Positions 27,383 through 35,696 of a stretch of 43,949 bases of DNA are shown in pieces. The DNA is from Komagataeibacter sp. FXV3. GTDB lineage: Bacteria; Pseudomonadota; Alphaproteobacteria; Acetobacterales; Acetobacteraceae. The translations under genes were made by a program, and so were the position numbers. A model generated the notes under the pieces. It searched no databases and was not told the DNA's origin. It worked only from the letters and a program-made list of their open reading frames with translations. The DNA lies in assembly GCF_015155755.1 (NCBI RefSeq), contig NZ_VWPI01000099.1, positions 1 through 43,949 on the forward strand. Direction: 5' to 3'. Position 1 is the stretch's first letter; each line of letters begins with the position of its first letter.

Positions 27383-28276
27383 TTGCGCAAGTTAGCCCCC
27401 TTCCTGTCCCTGGCCTGCCTTGCCGCCTGTGCCCACGATCCGGGCCAGCATACCCGGCGCGCGACCACGCCGGTCGCGCAATACGCCACCGGGGCCGGCC
27501 CACTGGCGGTCAATACCCATGTGCCCGATTTCGCCACGCGCAATTATGAACCCTTTACCCGGCAGGACGTGGTGGCCATCGCCCTGCGCGAATGGCGGCT
27601 GTTTGGCCAGCCGGTCAGCGATGACGACCCGCTGCTGCGCCCCGAACCGACCACGCCGGTGGTCAAGCCCGAACGCACGCCCGGCCTGTGGCAGCGCGTG
27701 GGCGAATACTGGTGGATTGGCCAGGACCCGCAGGAAACCGAGATCGCATGGGACGGCAAGCATGATGCGGACGGCCACATAACCGATTTCGTGCATGATG
27801 GCCGCTTCGCCTGGTCGGCGGCGTTCATTTCCTATGTCATGCGGGTGGCGGGGGCGAATGACCGCTTTGCCTATTCCCCCAACCACGCCACCTATATCAA
27901 CGCTGCCGCAAGCGGGCAGGAAAAAGGCGTCAAGGCGCGCAATCCCGCCCGTTATGCGCCAAAGCTGGGTGACCTGATCTGTGTGGGGCGCGGGGCCAGC
28001 AAGTCGGTGCGTTTTCGTGACCTGCCCACGCCACAGGGTTTTCCAGCCCATTGCGGCATCGTGGTGGCGGGTCCGCATGACGATGCGCCCTTCGGCCATG
28101 AAATCAGCATTATCGGTGGCAACATAGACGACGCGGTCGCCCTGACCCACGTGCCGGTGGGACGTGACGGGCGGCTGGCCGACCACAGTGGCAAAAGCCT
28201 CGACCCCCGCTATCCGTGGTGCGTCGTGCTGCAGGTCCGCTACGATGCCGATAGCGAACCGCAGACGGACCAGTAA
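27383..28276 (+). CDS. DUF2272-like lipoprotein
   Basis: About 297 aa with a lipobox (LAAC, C16), so probably anchored in the periplasm. The core resembles DUF2272 and, more distantly, NlpC/P60-CHAP-like folds: FAWSAAFISYVMRVAG, then PKLGDLICVGR and PAHCGIVVAG. Where related amidases have a catalytic Cys (W-C-x-x-F), this protein has S145, while the matching His (H223) is kept. The start is TTG at 27383, with GGAG eight bases upstream; a GTG at 27374 overlaps that ribosome site. Function unknown, possibly cell-wall related. Confidence 0.75.
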   Translation: MRKLAPFLSLACLAACAHDPGQHTRRATTPVAQYATGAGPLAVNTHVPDFATRNYEPFTRQDVVAIALREWRLFGQPVSDDDPLLRPEPTTPVVKPERTPGLWQRVGEYWWIGQDPQETEIAWDGKHDADGHITDFVHDGRFAWSAAFISYVMRVAGANDRFAYSPNHATYINAAASGQEKGVKARNPARYAPKLGDLICVGRGASKSVRFRDLPTPQGFPAHCGIVVAGPHDDAPFGHEISIIGGNIDDAVALTHVPVGRDGRLADHSGKSLDPRYPWCVVLQVRYDADSEPQTDQ

Positions 28277-28279
28277 CCA

Positions 28280-28313
28280 TCACACCCGCCGGGTCCATGA
28301 CCTCCGGGTGTGA
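28280..28313. terminator. Hairpin between convergent genes
   Basis: TCACACCCG (28280-28288) pairs perfectly with CGGGTGTGA (28305-28313), between the stops of the DUF2272-like and rhodanese genes. No long T-run follows, but its position suits bidirectional termination. Confidence 0.6.
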
Positions 28314-28326
28314 CCCGGACGTATGA

Positions 28327-28737
28327 TCAGCCGCGTGACCATGGCAGTTCGGATGCCTGCCAGCCGGCCAGGCGGCCACGGCTGCCGGTTGCGTCTTCCG
28401 GCCCCTCAAACCCGTCGGCCACGTTGTGCACGTTGTGATAGCCCGCATCATACGCCGCATGCGCGGCGGCCATGCTGCGCGCGCCGGAACGGCAGATGAA
28501 ATAGACCTCATCCGTCTTGCCGATCCCCGCCTTTTCCAGCGTGGTGATGAAGTCCGGGTTGACCTGCCCCGCGGGCGGCAGCTGCCAGCTGTCACGCACC
28601 AGCGCCTTGCCCGCGACCGACAGGTCCGGCACGCCGATATGTTCCCATTCCATGGGCGTACGCACGTCAACAAGCCAGGCGTTGGGGCGGCCACGCACGG
28701 CCTCCCACGTGGCGGCGGGGGAAATATCGTCAATCAT
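28327..28737 (-). CDS. Rhodanese-like sulfurtransferase
   Basis: 136-aa single-domain rhodanese. The active-site loop is CRSGARS, with the persulfide-forming Cys near residue 81. The opening WLVDVRTPMEWEHIG and closing VADGFEG segments are typical. AAAGGAAAC precedes the ATG. It is divergent from the cysteine synthase-like gene 150 bp away, suggesting a shared sulfur-related role. The acceptor is unknown. Confidence 0.9.
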   Translation of the reverse strand: MIDDISPAATWEAVRGRPNAWLVDVRTPMEWEHIGVPDLSVAGKALVRDSWQLPPAGQVNPDFITTLEKAGIGKTDEVYFICRSGARSMAAAHAAYDAGYHNVHNVADGFEGPEDATGSRGRLAGWQASELPWSRG

Positions 28738-28887
28738 CGCTGTTTCCTTTCATCGGGAAAACCTGTTTAGGGATATGCCAAGCCACGTGCATTCCTGATA
28801 GTAAGGAATGCAACACGTCCGGCATGGCCGCCATGTCCGGCCGCCGTGCCGCATGATATGATCCAAGACCAGTGAAGGTGCTGCCTT

Positions 28888-29910
28888 ATGGCCGAAAGTG
28901 CAAATCCCGCCTCTTCCCTCTCACCGGACATGCCGGCTGCCATCGGCAATACGCCCCTGATCCGCCTGCGACGGGCATCGGAGGCAACGGGCTGCGATAT
29001 CTACGGCAAGGCGGAATTCATGAATCCCGGTGGCTCGGTCAAGGACCGCGCGGCCCTTGCCATCATCAACGACGCCGAACGCCGGGGCACGCTGAAGCCC
29101 GGCGGCACGATTGTCGAAGGAACGGCGGGCAATACCGGCATCGGGCTGACGCTGGTGGCCAATGCGCGCGGCTACCGCTCGGTCATCGTGATGCCCGAGA
29201 CGCAGAGCCGGGAAAAAATCGACTTCCTGAGCATGATCGGCGCCGACCTGCGCCTGGTCCCCGCCAAGCCGTTCCGTGATCCGGGCAACTACGTCCATGT
29301 CTCGCGCCGCCTGGCGGAGGAAACCGGCGGCGTCTGGGCCAACCAGTTCGACAATACCGCCAACCGCGAAGGCCATCGCCACACCACCGCCCCCGAAATC
29401 TGGGACCAGATGGGTGGCCGGATCGATGCCTTCACCTGCTCGTGCGGGACGGGCGGCACGCTGGCCGGTGTCACGCTGGGGCTGGAGGACTGCGCGAAAA
29501 AGGCCGATGTCGCACGGCCGCGCGTCGTGCTGGCCGACCCGGAGGGGTCGGGCCTGTATGGCTGGGTCAAGTCGGGCGACCTGTCGGTCAGCGGGTCATC
29601 CATTACCGAAGGCATCGGGCAGTCGCGGGTGACGGGCAACCTGGAGGGCCTGCACTTTGATGACGCCGTACGCATTCCCGACCCGGAAGCGCTGGAACAG
29701 ATCTATGAACTGCTGATCCATGAAGGGCTGTCGGTCGGTGGCTCGGCGGGCATCAACATCGCCGCCGCCATCCGCGTGGCCCGCGCCATGGGGCCGGGAC
29801 ACCGCATTGTCACCATCCTGTGCGATGGGGGGGCACGGTACCAGTCCAAGCTGTTCAACCCCGAATTCCTGCGCGCCAAGGACCTGCCAGTTCCCAGCTG
29901 GCTGGCCTGA
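28888..29910 (+). CDS. Cysteine synthase-like PLP enzyme (CysK/Cds1-type)
   Basis: 340-aa fold-type II PLP enzyme. The cofactor lysine is K52 in NPGGSVKDR; the phosphate loop is GTGGT (CSCGTGGTLAG). The substrate loop reads EGTAGNTG where classical CysK has a TSGNT-type loop, a form I associate with the group containing the mycobacterial cysteine desulfhydrase Cds1. It may therefore make cysteine from O-acetylserine and sulfide, or release sulfide from cysteine. AAGGTG lies upstream of the ATG. Divergent from the rhodanese gene. Confidence 0.88.
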   Translation: MAESANPASSLSPDMPAAIGNTPLIRLRRASEATGCDIYGKAEFMNPGGSVKDRAALAIINDAERRGTLKPGGTIVEGTAGNTGIGLTLVANARGYRSVIVMPETQSREKIDFLSMIGADLRLVPAKPFRDPGNYVHVSRRLAEETGGVWANQFDNTANREGHRHTTAPEIWDQMGGRIDAFTCSCGTGGTLAGVTLGLEDCAKKADVARPRVVLADPEGSGLYGWVKSGDLSVSGSSITEGIGQSRVTGNLEGLHFDDAVRIPDPEALEQIYELLIHEGLSVGGSAGINIAAAIRVARAMGPGHRIVTILCDGGARYQSKLFNPEFLRAKDLPVPSWLA

Positions 29911-29992
29911 GGGTTCGCACCGGACAGGGCGGGAATTGCTACGGATTGAAACATCTGATGTTCCCGCCTTTCTTGTGATGTAGGATCACGAC

Positions 29993-30712
29993 ATGAGCCC
30001 GCTGCCGCATATCCTGATCATTGATGATGACCGCGAGATCCGTGACCTGCTGGCACGATTCCTCGAACGCAACGAACTGCGCGTCACCACCGCGCGTGAT
30101 GGCCACGAGGCGCGCCGCCGCTGGGCCGAAGGGCATTACCAGTTGGTGATCCTCGACCTCATGCTGCCCGGCGAAAGCGGGCTGGACATCTCGCGCTGGC
30201 TGCGCACGCAGGCCAATGTGCCCATCGTCATGCTGACCGCCATGGGCGACGATACCGACCGGATCATCGGCCTTGAACTCGGGGCCGATGACTACGTGCC
30301 CAAACCGTTCAACCCGCGCGAACTGCTGGCCCGTATCCGCGCCGTGCTGCGCCGGGCATCCGACACCCCCGACCCCCGCAGCGTACCGGTGCTGCATACG
30401 CTGCGCTTTGCCGGGTGGGAACTGGATACCGGGCGGCGGCGGCTGCTCAACCCCGATGGGGTGGAAGTGCCGTTGACGGGCGGGGAATACGACCTGCTTC
30501 TGGCCCTGCTGGAACGGGCCAACCGCGTCATGACCCGTGACATGCTGTTTGACCTGCTGCGCGGGCGGCAGGCCGGTCCGTTTGACCGGGCGATCGACGT
30601 GGCCATAAGCCGCCTGCGCCGCAAGCTGGAAGATAACGGGCGCAACGCGCAGCTTATCAAGACGGTGCGCGGGGGTGGATATGTGCTTGCATCGGAAGTC
30701 GAGCGTCACTGA
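29993..30712 (+). CDS. OmpR-family response regulator
   Basis: 239 aa. The receiver domain (about 5-120) has acidic residues D11-D13, phospho-acceptor D55 (VILDLMLPG), the switch Thr in VMLTAMG and the Lys in VPKPFNP. A winged-helix DNA-binding domain follows (about 140-235, ending VRGGGYVL). AGGA precedes the ATG at eight bases. The kinase gene starts 10 bp after its stop, so the two form one operon. The target genes are not evident. Confidence 0.95.
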   Translation: MSPLPHILIIDDDREIRDLLARFLERNELRVTTARDGHEARRRWAEGHYQLVILDLMLPGESGLDISRWLRTQANVPIVMLTAMGDDTDRIIGLELGADDYVPKPFNPRELLARIRAVLRRASDTPDPRSVPVLHTLRFAGWELDTGRRRLLNPDGVEVPLTGGEYDLLLALLERANRVMTRDMLFDLLRGRQAGPFDRAIDVAISRLRRKLEDNGRNAQLIKTVRGGGYVLASEVERH

Positions 30713-30722
30713 ACCGCCCGCA

Positions 30723-32327
30723 ATGCCCCATTTTCCCCGGCAGTCCTTCCTTTCCGCCCCTGTTCCCGATGAAAACGCAGCGCCCCGCTGGGGGCAGCGC
30801 CTGCGCAGGCGGCTGCTACCACAGTCACTGGCGGCACGGACCACCCTGCTGCTGATTGGCGGGCTGGGGGTCATACAGATCATCGGCCTGACCATCCATG
30901 CGATGGACCGGTTCGATTTTGACCAGCGCATGATCTACGAGCGCACGCGCAGCAAGATGTTCAGCTACTACCGCGCGATCGTGGAAACCGCGCCATCGGA
31001 CCGTGACAGGGAACTGGCCGCCCTGCCCCTGCCCGAAAACGTGCATATTACCCTGACCCCCGGCCCCGAGCCGGACATGATCAACGCCCGTGCGCTTCCG
31101 CGTCCACCGGGCCGTCCCGGTGAATGGAATGGCCACAGGCCCGACGACATGGGGGCCATACCCTTTTTCGGTCCATGGGGCGGCGGCGGGCCGCACGACC
31201 ACAGGGATGGTCCTGATGGTCCCGACGGTCCGGGTGGACCGCACGGACCGGGCGGGCCCCATGGTTTCGGTCCGGAAAATGACGGGGGCATGGGGCCCCT
31301 GCCGCCCTCGATGCGGCCCGAGCAGGTCCTGGTTTCCCCCACGTCTGGGCGCAGGCGGGCCGTGGCCTTCCTGCTGCCGGACGAGCGGCGCTGGGTCACC
31401 ATCCACTACATCCTGCCTCAGCCCAGCCTGTTCCGCTCACCCACCTTTCCCATCGCCTTCCTCATCATGACCTTTACGGGCGGCCTGCTGATCCTGTGGG
31501 GCGTGCGCCGGCTGATCGCGCCGGTCAGCACGCTTGCCGCCGCAGCCGAGGAACTGGGCCGCAACATGAATGCCCCCCCCATGCCCGAGGATGGCCCGCG
31601 CGAAGTGGCCCGCGCCGCCCATGCCTTCAACACCATGGCGCACCGCATCCGCCGTTACCTGATGGACCGCACGCTCATGCTGACCGCGATCGGACATGAC
31701 CTGCGCACGCCCATCACGCGGCTGAAGCTGCGGGCCGAATTCATTGAAGACGATGAAATGCGCGCCAAGATGCTCAACGACCTTGATGAGCTTGAGGCCA
31801 TGGTCGCCGCCACCCTGGCCTTTGGCCGCGATGCCTCGCAACGCGAACCGATGGGACAGGTCAACCTGACCGCCATGCTGCAGACCATCGCGGATGAGGC
31901 CGCCGAAACCCATATCGATGCGGCAGACCGAATCGTGTTCGTATCGGAAAACATGCCCGATGTGCTGGTGCGCGCGCGTCCCATGGCGCTCAAGCGTGCG
32001 CTGAACAACCTTGTGACCAATGCGGTGAAATATGGTGAGGGGGCAAGGATAACCCTGCTTCATCCCGTCAAGGGGAATGGGGAGGACGCGGAGGAATACA
32101 AGGTCACCATCCTGATCGAGGATGAAGGCCCCGGCCTGCCGACCGAAGACCTGGAACGCATGTTCGACCCCTTTGTCCGCGCCGAACAGAGTCGCAACCG
32201 CGAAACGGGGGGAACGGGGCTGGGACTGTCGATTTCGCGCAACATCATATGGGGGCTGGGTGGTGACATCCGTCTGGGCAACCGGCAGCCGCACGGATTG
32301 CGTGTGACAGTCACACTTGTCTGCTAA
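30723..32327 (+). CDS. EnvZ-type sensor histidine kinase with His/Gly/Pro-rich periplasmic insert
   Basis: 534 aa. TM1 at about residues 38-60, a periplasmic domain to about 240, TM2 at about 243-262, a HAMP linker, then the H-box with phospho-acceptor H325 (AIGHDLRTP) and an ATPase domain with N-box NNLVTNAVKYG and G-boxes DEGPGLP and GTGLGLSIS. The periplasmic domain carries an unusual low-complexity stretch (about residues 149-190) of GPD/GPH triplets and clustered His, possibly metal-binding. The ATG at 30723 is preferred over a GTG at 30675 that lies inside the regulator gene. Confidence 0.93.
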   Translation: MPHFPRQSFLSAPVPDENAAPRWGQRLRRRLLPQSLAARTTLLLIGGLGVIQIIGLTIHAMDRFDFDQRMIYERTRSKMFSYYRAIVETAPSDRDRELAALPLPENVHITLTPGPEPDMINARALPRPPGRPGEWNGHRPDDMGAIPFFGPWGGGGPHDHRDGPDGPDGPGGPHGPGGPHGFGPENDGGMGPLPPSMRPEQVLVSPTSGRRRAVAFLLPDERRWVTIHYILPQPSLFRSPTFPIAFLIMTFTGGLLILWGVRRLIAPVSTLAAAAEELGRNMNAPPMPEDGPREVARAAHAFNTMAHRIRRYLMDRTLMLTAIGHDLRTPITRLKLRAEFIEDDEMRAKMLNDLDELEAMVAATLAFGRDASQREPMGQVNLTAMLQTIADEAAETHIDAADRIVFVSENMPDVLVRARPMALKRALNNLVTNAVKYGEGARITLLHPVKGNGEDAEEYKVTILIEDEGPGLPTEDLERMFDPFVRAEQSRNRETGGTGLGLSISRNIIWGLGGDIRLGNRQPHGLRVTVTLVC

Positions 32328-32367
32328 GGTCCGATTCCCGTACGGACAATTCAGGATATAACGTTCA

Positions 32368-32844
32368 ATGCCGGACAGAACACACCGCTATCAGGTCTCG
32401 CTTCTATGGACCGGAAACGGCGGAAATGACGGGGCTTCCCGGCAGGCCCATCATCGTGATTACGAACTGCACTGCACGGGGCGACCGGTCATTGACGGTT
32501 CCGCCTCACCCGCGTTTCGCGGGGATCCCCAGAAATGGAACCCCGAAAAGCTGCTGCTGGGCGCCCTGTGCGCCGACCATCAGCTGTGGTTCATCCACCT
32601 GTGCACCGCCATGGGAATCGGCATCCTTTCCTATGCTGATCATGCCGAAGCCATGCTGGATGAATATGAGGACGGATCCTTTGCCATTACGCAGGTCATC
32701 CTGCGTCCGCATGCCGCCCTGTCCACCCCCCATGAAATACAGCAGGTGATCGACCTGCATCAGGACGCCGCCATGCGCAGCTGCATCGCACGCTCGGTCA
32801 GCTTCCCGGTATTGTGTGAGCCCCGCGTCACCAGCGCGCAATAA
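32368..32844 (+). CDS. OsmC-family protein
   Basis: 158 aa of the OsmC/Ohr fold (thiol peroxidase or related). The family region NPEKLLLGALCADHQLWFIH is clear, and the second Cys is C139 (MRSCIARSV). In relatives the first catalytic Cys sits in S-A-C-H; here that position is D70 and a Cys appears two residues earlier (C68). Peroxidase activity is therefore uncertain. It starts 40 bp after the kinase gene and may be cotranscribed. Confidence 0.85.
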   Translation: MPDRTHRYQVSLLWTGNGGNDGASRQAHHRDYELHCTGRPVIDGSASPAFRGDPQKWNPEKLLLGALCADHQLWFIHLCTAMGIGILSYADHAEAMLDEYEDGSFAITQVILRPHAALSTPHEIQQVIDLHQDAAMRSCIARSVSFPVLCEPRVTSAQ

Positions 32845-32883
32845 GTCCTTGCCGCAGGCCGGGTGGAATGGCATTGCCCGATA

Positions 32884-33462
32884 ATGCTTGATCGCCTGTA
32901 TGCCCGCATCATCGCCCTGGCCGCCAGCCGACATGCCGTCATGTGGCTGGCTGTCATCGCCTTTGCCGAGGCCAGCGTCTTTCCGCTGCCGCCCGATATC
33001 ATGCTGGTGCCGATGGTGCTGGCCTGCCGGGCCCGTGCCTTCCGCCTTGCGGCCATCTGCACCGCCGCCAGCCTGTGCGGGGCGGTACTGGGATGGGTGA
33101 TCGGGTCATTCCTGCTGGAATACCTCGCGATGCCCATTGTGCGATTCTATCATGCACAGAACACATTGCTTACCCTGCAGGAACGTTTCCGCGAATGGGG
33201 AGTGTGGATCATCCTCATCAAGGGGCTGACACCTATCCCCTTCAAATTCGTCACCATCGCCAGCGGGGCAGCCCATCTTTCCCTTGCTCCGTTCCTGCTG
33301 GCCTGCGCGGTGACGCGTGGGGCGCGGTTCTTCCTGCTGGCAGCGCTGCTGCGCCGGTTTGGCGCGCCGATCCAGGCCTTCATCGAACGTCGCCTGCCGC
33401 TGGTGGCAGGGATATTCGCGCTGGCTCTGGTGGGGGGTATCGTGGCGCTGAAATACATATGA
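32884..33462 (+). CDS. YqaA-family (DedA/SNARE-associated) membrane protein
   Basis: About 192 aa with five or so hydrophobic segments. The VTT/DedA-like features are FAEASVFPLPPDIMLVP near the N-terminus and KGLTPIPFKFVTIASGAA in the middle, with a following Arg (AVTRGARFF). DedA-superfamily proteins act in phospholipid flipping and membrane potential; this small YqaA branch is less well characterised. The ATG at 32884 is used; a GTG at 32863 would add seven residues. Confidence 0.85.
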   Translation: MLDRLYARIIALAASRHAVMWLAVIAFAEASVFPLPPDIMLVPMVLACRARAFRLAAICTAASLCGAVLGWVIGSFLLEYLAMPIVRFYHAQNTLLTLQERFREWGVWIILIKGLTPIPFKFVTIASGAAHLSLAPFLLACAVTRGARFFLLAALLRRFGAPIQAFIERRLPLVAGIFALALVGGIVALKYI

Positions 33463-33603
33463 CGCGCAGGCTGCCGCCCTGCGCTGCCCGCGTGGCGGTG
33501 TTCGGGTCTGCCGCGGCGTGATATGACGGACCTATCGTGATCTGAACCCGCGCGGCCTGCACCAGCCGCGCGGCCTATATTCCAACGGGTGGGGAACATA
33601 TTC

Positions 33604-34590
33604 ATGCCGCAGCAGGTTGCCGTCATTACCGGAGCGGGCGCAGGTATCGGCCGCGCCACAGCACGCACGCTGGGCCGCGCGGGGTGCGATGTCGCCCTTC
33701 TGGGCCGTAACCGCGACCGGCTGAATGATGCGGCGGCCGAACTGCGTGAACTCAATGTGCGCACCCATATCGTCTGCGTCGATGTGGCCGACGCGAAGGC
33801 CGTTGAGCAGGCTGCCGAGGAAATCGAAGAAACGCTGGGCGCCATCACCCTGTGGATCAACTGTGCCGGCGCCAGCGTGACCGGGCAGGTCGCGGCCCTT
33901 GATGCCGATGAAATCCGGCGCGCGACCGAAGTGACCTACCTTGGCACCGTCAACGGCACACGATCCGCACTGGCGCGCATGCGCCGGCGCGGGCATGGCA
34001 CGATCGTCAACCTTGACCGTCTGGCCAGCCTGCGTCCGCCACCGCTGCAAGCGGTGGAAAACGGGGCGCGTGCTGCTGTACGCGCCTTTTCCGAAAGCAT
34101 CCGCCCCGAAATCCTGCATGATGGGGACCGCATCCATATCGCACTGGTCCACCTGCCCTCCATCAACACGCCGCGCTTTTCATGGACCCGCAACCATACC
34201 GGCAAGCGCCTGAAGCCGATGGGACCGGTATACGAACCCGAAATCGCTGCCGAAGCGATCTGCCGCGCCGCCTTCGGCCGTGAACGTGACATCTGGGTCG
34301 GCCTGTCTGGTGTGCGCAACTGGATGCTGGCCACCTTCCTGCCCGGCCTGTCGGACCGCTGGCTGTCGGGCAAGGGGTATGCGAAGCAGATGGAAAAGAC
34401 CCCGGTCGCGGGTAATGAACCCGATGACCTGTATGAAACCGTTCCGGGGGCCTATGCCGCCCATGGCCGGTTTGACATGATTACCCGCAAGGGCATGCCC
34501 CTGCTGCTGACCAGCCGCCATGCGCAACTGGCCACCGTGACCGGACTTATGGCTATCGTGCTGCTGGCGCTGCGCCGCAGGCGGGACTGA
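33604..34590 (+). CDS. SDR-fold protein lacking the catalytic triad
   Basis: 328 aa. The Rossmann motif TGAGAGIGRA (9-18) and NCAG (86-89) are intact, so NAD(P) binding is likely. Compared with related SDR oxidoreductases (S...YxxxK), the catalytic Ser position is R139 (IVNLDRLAS), the Tyr is E152 and the Lys is R156 (QAVENGAR). The family C-terminus is present (HLPSINTPRFSWTRN, EIAAEAICRAAFG), ending in a hydrophobic, possibly membrane-embedded helix and RRRRD. It is probably a non-catalytic relative. GGGGAA precedes the ATG at eight bases. Confidence 0.85.
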   Translation: MPQQVAVITGAGAGIGRATARTLGRAGCDVALLGRNRDRLNDAAAELRELNVRTHIVCVDVADAKAVEQAAEEIEETLGAITLWINCAGASVTGQVAALDADEIRRATEVTYLGTVNGTRSALARMRRRGHGTIVNLDRLASLRPPPLQAVENGARAAVRAFSESIRPEILHDGDRIHIALVHLPSINTPRFSWTRNHTGKRLKPMGPVYEPEIAAEAICRAAFGRERDIWVGLSGVRNWMLATFLPGLSDRWLSGKGYAKQMEKTPVAGNEPDDLYETVPGAYAAHGRFDMITRKGMPLLLTSRHAQLATVTGLMAIVLLALRRRRD

Positions 34591-34622
34591 GGCAGACACT
34601 GGGATTGCTGGTAAAAAATAAC

Positions 34623-34702
34623 AAAAGTTTTTGGTGAAGTTTTTCCAAAAAGCTTCAAGGAACGCCGCCTTTTTGGAAAAAGGCGGCATCCAGGAACTTT
34701 TA
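34623..34702. repeat. Dispersed palindromic element, copy C (two-hairpin form)
   Basis: Begins AAAAGTTTTTGGTGAAG and carries two stems in tandem: GAAG-TTTTT with AAAAAGCTTC (34636-34656), and GCCGCCTTTTT (34664-34674) with AAAAAGGCGGC (34677-34687), then CATCCAGGAACTTTTA. It lies between the convergent SDR-fold and ispE genes and probably ends both transcripts. Confidence 0.85.
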
Positions 34703-34769
34703 TGATTTACGGGATATTTCACCTGCCACTGTCAATATCAGGCAGGTTCCTGAAACAGTTCAGCAACGA

Positions 34770-35696
34770 TCACGCAGGCAGCGAATCGGCACGGGGTTCC
34801 AGCCGTATCCCCGTGCGGCACAGATCGCCTGCCCAGACCCACCATTTGCCCTGACGCACCGCAGGCGCGGCTGCCCGTGCCACCTCCGGGCTGTCGAACA
34901 GGGCGAAGCAGGTCGCACCTGATCCGCTCATCCGCGCAAGGCGACAGCCGGGGGCCGCACGCAGGGCATCCAGCACGCTCGTGATTTCAGGACAGATGGC
35001 ACAGGCCGCATCCTGCAGGTCATTGGTCTGTGCCGACAGGTCACGCACCATGTCCGCCAGTGTATGCCACTGCGCGGGCAGGTCGGCACGTGGTGTAAAG
35101 CCGGGCGCACGTGATCTGAACACCTGCGGGGTGGAAACGCTCTGTCCGCAATTGACCAGCATCATGCCACAGGCGGGCAGCATGGGCGCAGGGGTCAGTT
35201 CTTCCCCGATTCCCTCCATGCGGGCCGGCAGCTGGTCCAGGCAGACCGGCACATCAGCCCCCAGACGGGTCGCCAGCACCATGAGGTCCGTGCGAGAAAT
35301 GGACAGGCCCCATGCCTTAAGCAGCAGGCGCAGCGCCGCCGCCGCATCGGCCGATCCCCCACCGATGCCTGATGCCACGGGCAGTTCCTTGCGCAGCACG
35401 ATGTCCACATCCGGCAGGTGACGCGTCGCATCCACCCCCACATGCGTGCGCAGCAGCGCACCCGCGCGTACGATCAGGTTATCGGCGCAGTCATCCTGCA
35501 GGCCCGGAGCGAACGTTCCCTCGATCCGCAGGCCCACATGGCCACCACGTCCGGCCCCCTGTTCCAGCCGCATTTCATCAGCGGCACCCGCAAACACGGC
35601 CAGGCTGTCCAGCAGGTGATAGCCGTCATCGCGCCGTCCCGTGACATGCAGGTACAGGTTGATCTTTGCATGGGCCAGTTCGCGTAGCGGGGACAT
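34770..35696 (-). CDS. ispE: 4-diphosphocytidyl-2-C-methyl-D-erythritol kinase
   Basis: 308-aa GHMP kinase of the MEP isoprenoid pathway. The N-terminal AHAKINLYLHVTGRRDDGYH and the ATP-binding LPVASGIGGGSADAAAALR are diagnostic; the third GHMP motif is ARMSGSGATCFALF. Its ATG overlaps the stop of the upstream TPR gene (TGATG), so translation is coupled. Together with dxs at the window end, it supplies precursors for ubiquinone and hopanoids. Confidence 0.96.
   Translation of the reverse strand: MSPLRELAHAKINLYLHVTGRRDDGYHLLDSLAVFAGAADEMRLEQGAGRGGHVGLRIEGTFAPGLQDDCADNLIVRAGALLRTHVGVDATRHLPDVDIVLRKELPVASGIGGGSADAAAALRLLLKAWGLSISRTDLMVLATRLGADVPVCLDQLPARMEGIGEELTPAPMLPACGMMLVNCGQSVSTPQVFRSRAPGFTPRADLPAQWHTLADMVRDLSAQTNDLQDAACAICPEITSVLDALRAAPGCRLARMSGSGATCFALFDSPEVARAAAPAVRQGKWWVWAGDLCRTGIRLEPRADSLPA

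Noticed and set aside
31168-31295. GPD/GPH triplet DNA as a tandem repeat or CRISPR-like array
   Set aside because: It is within the kinase reading frame, with short imperfect units and no spacers; best read as protein low complexity.
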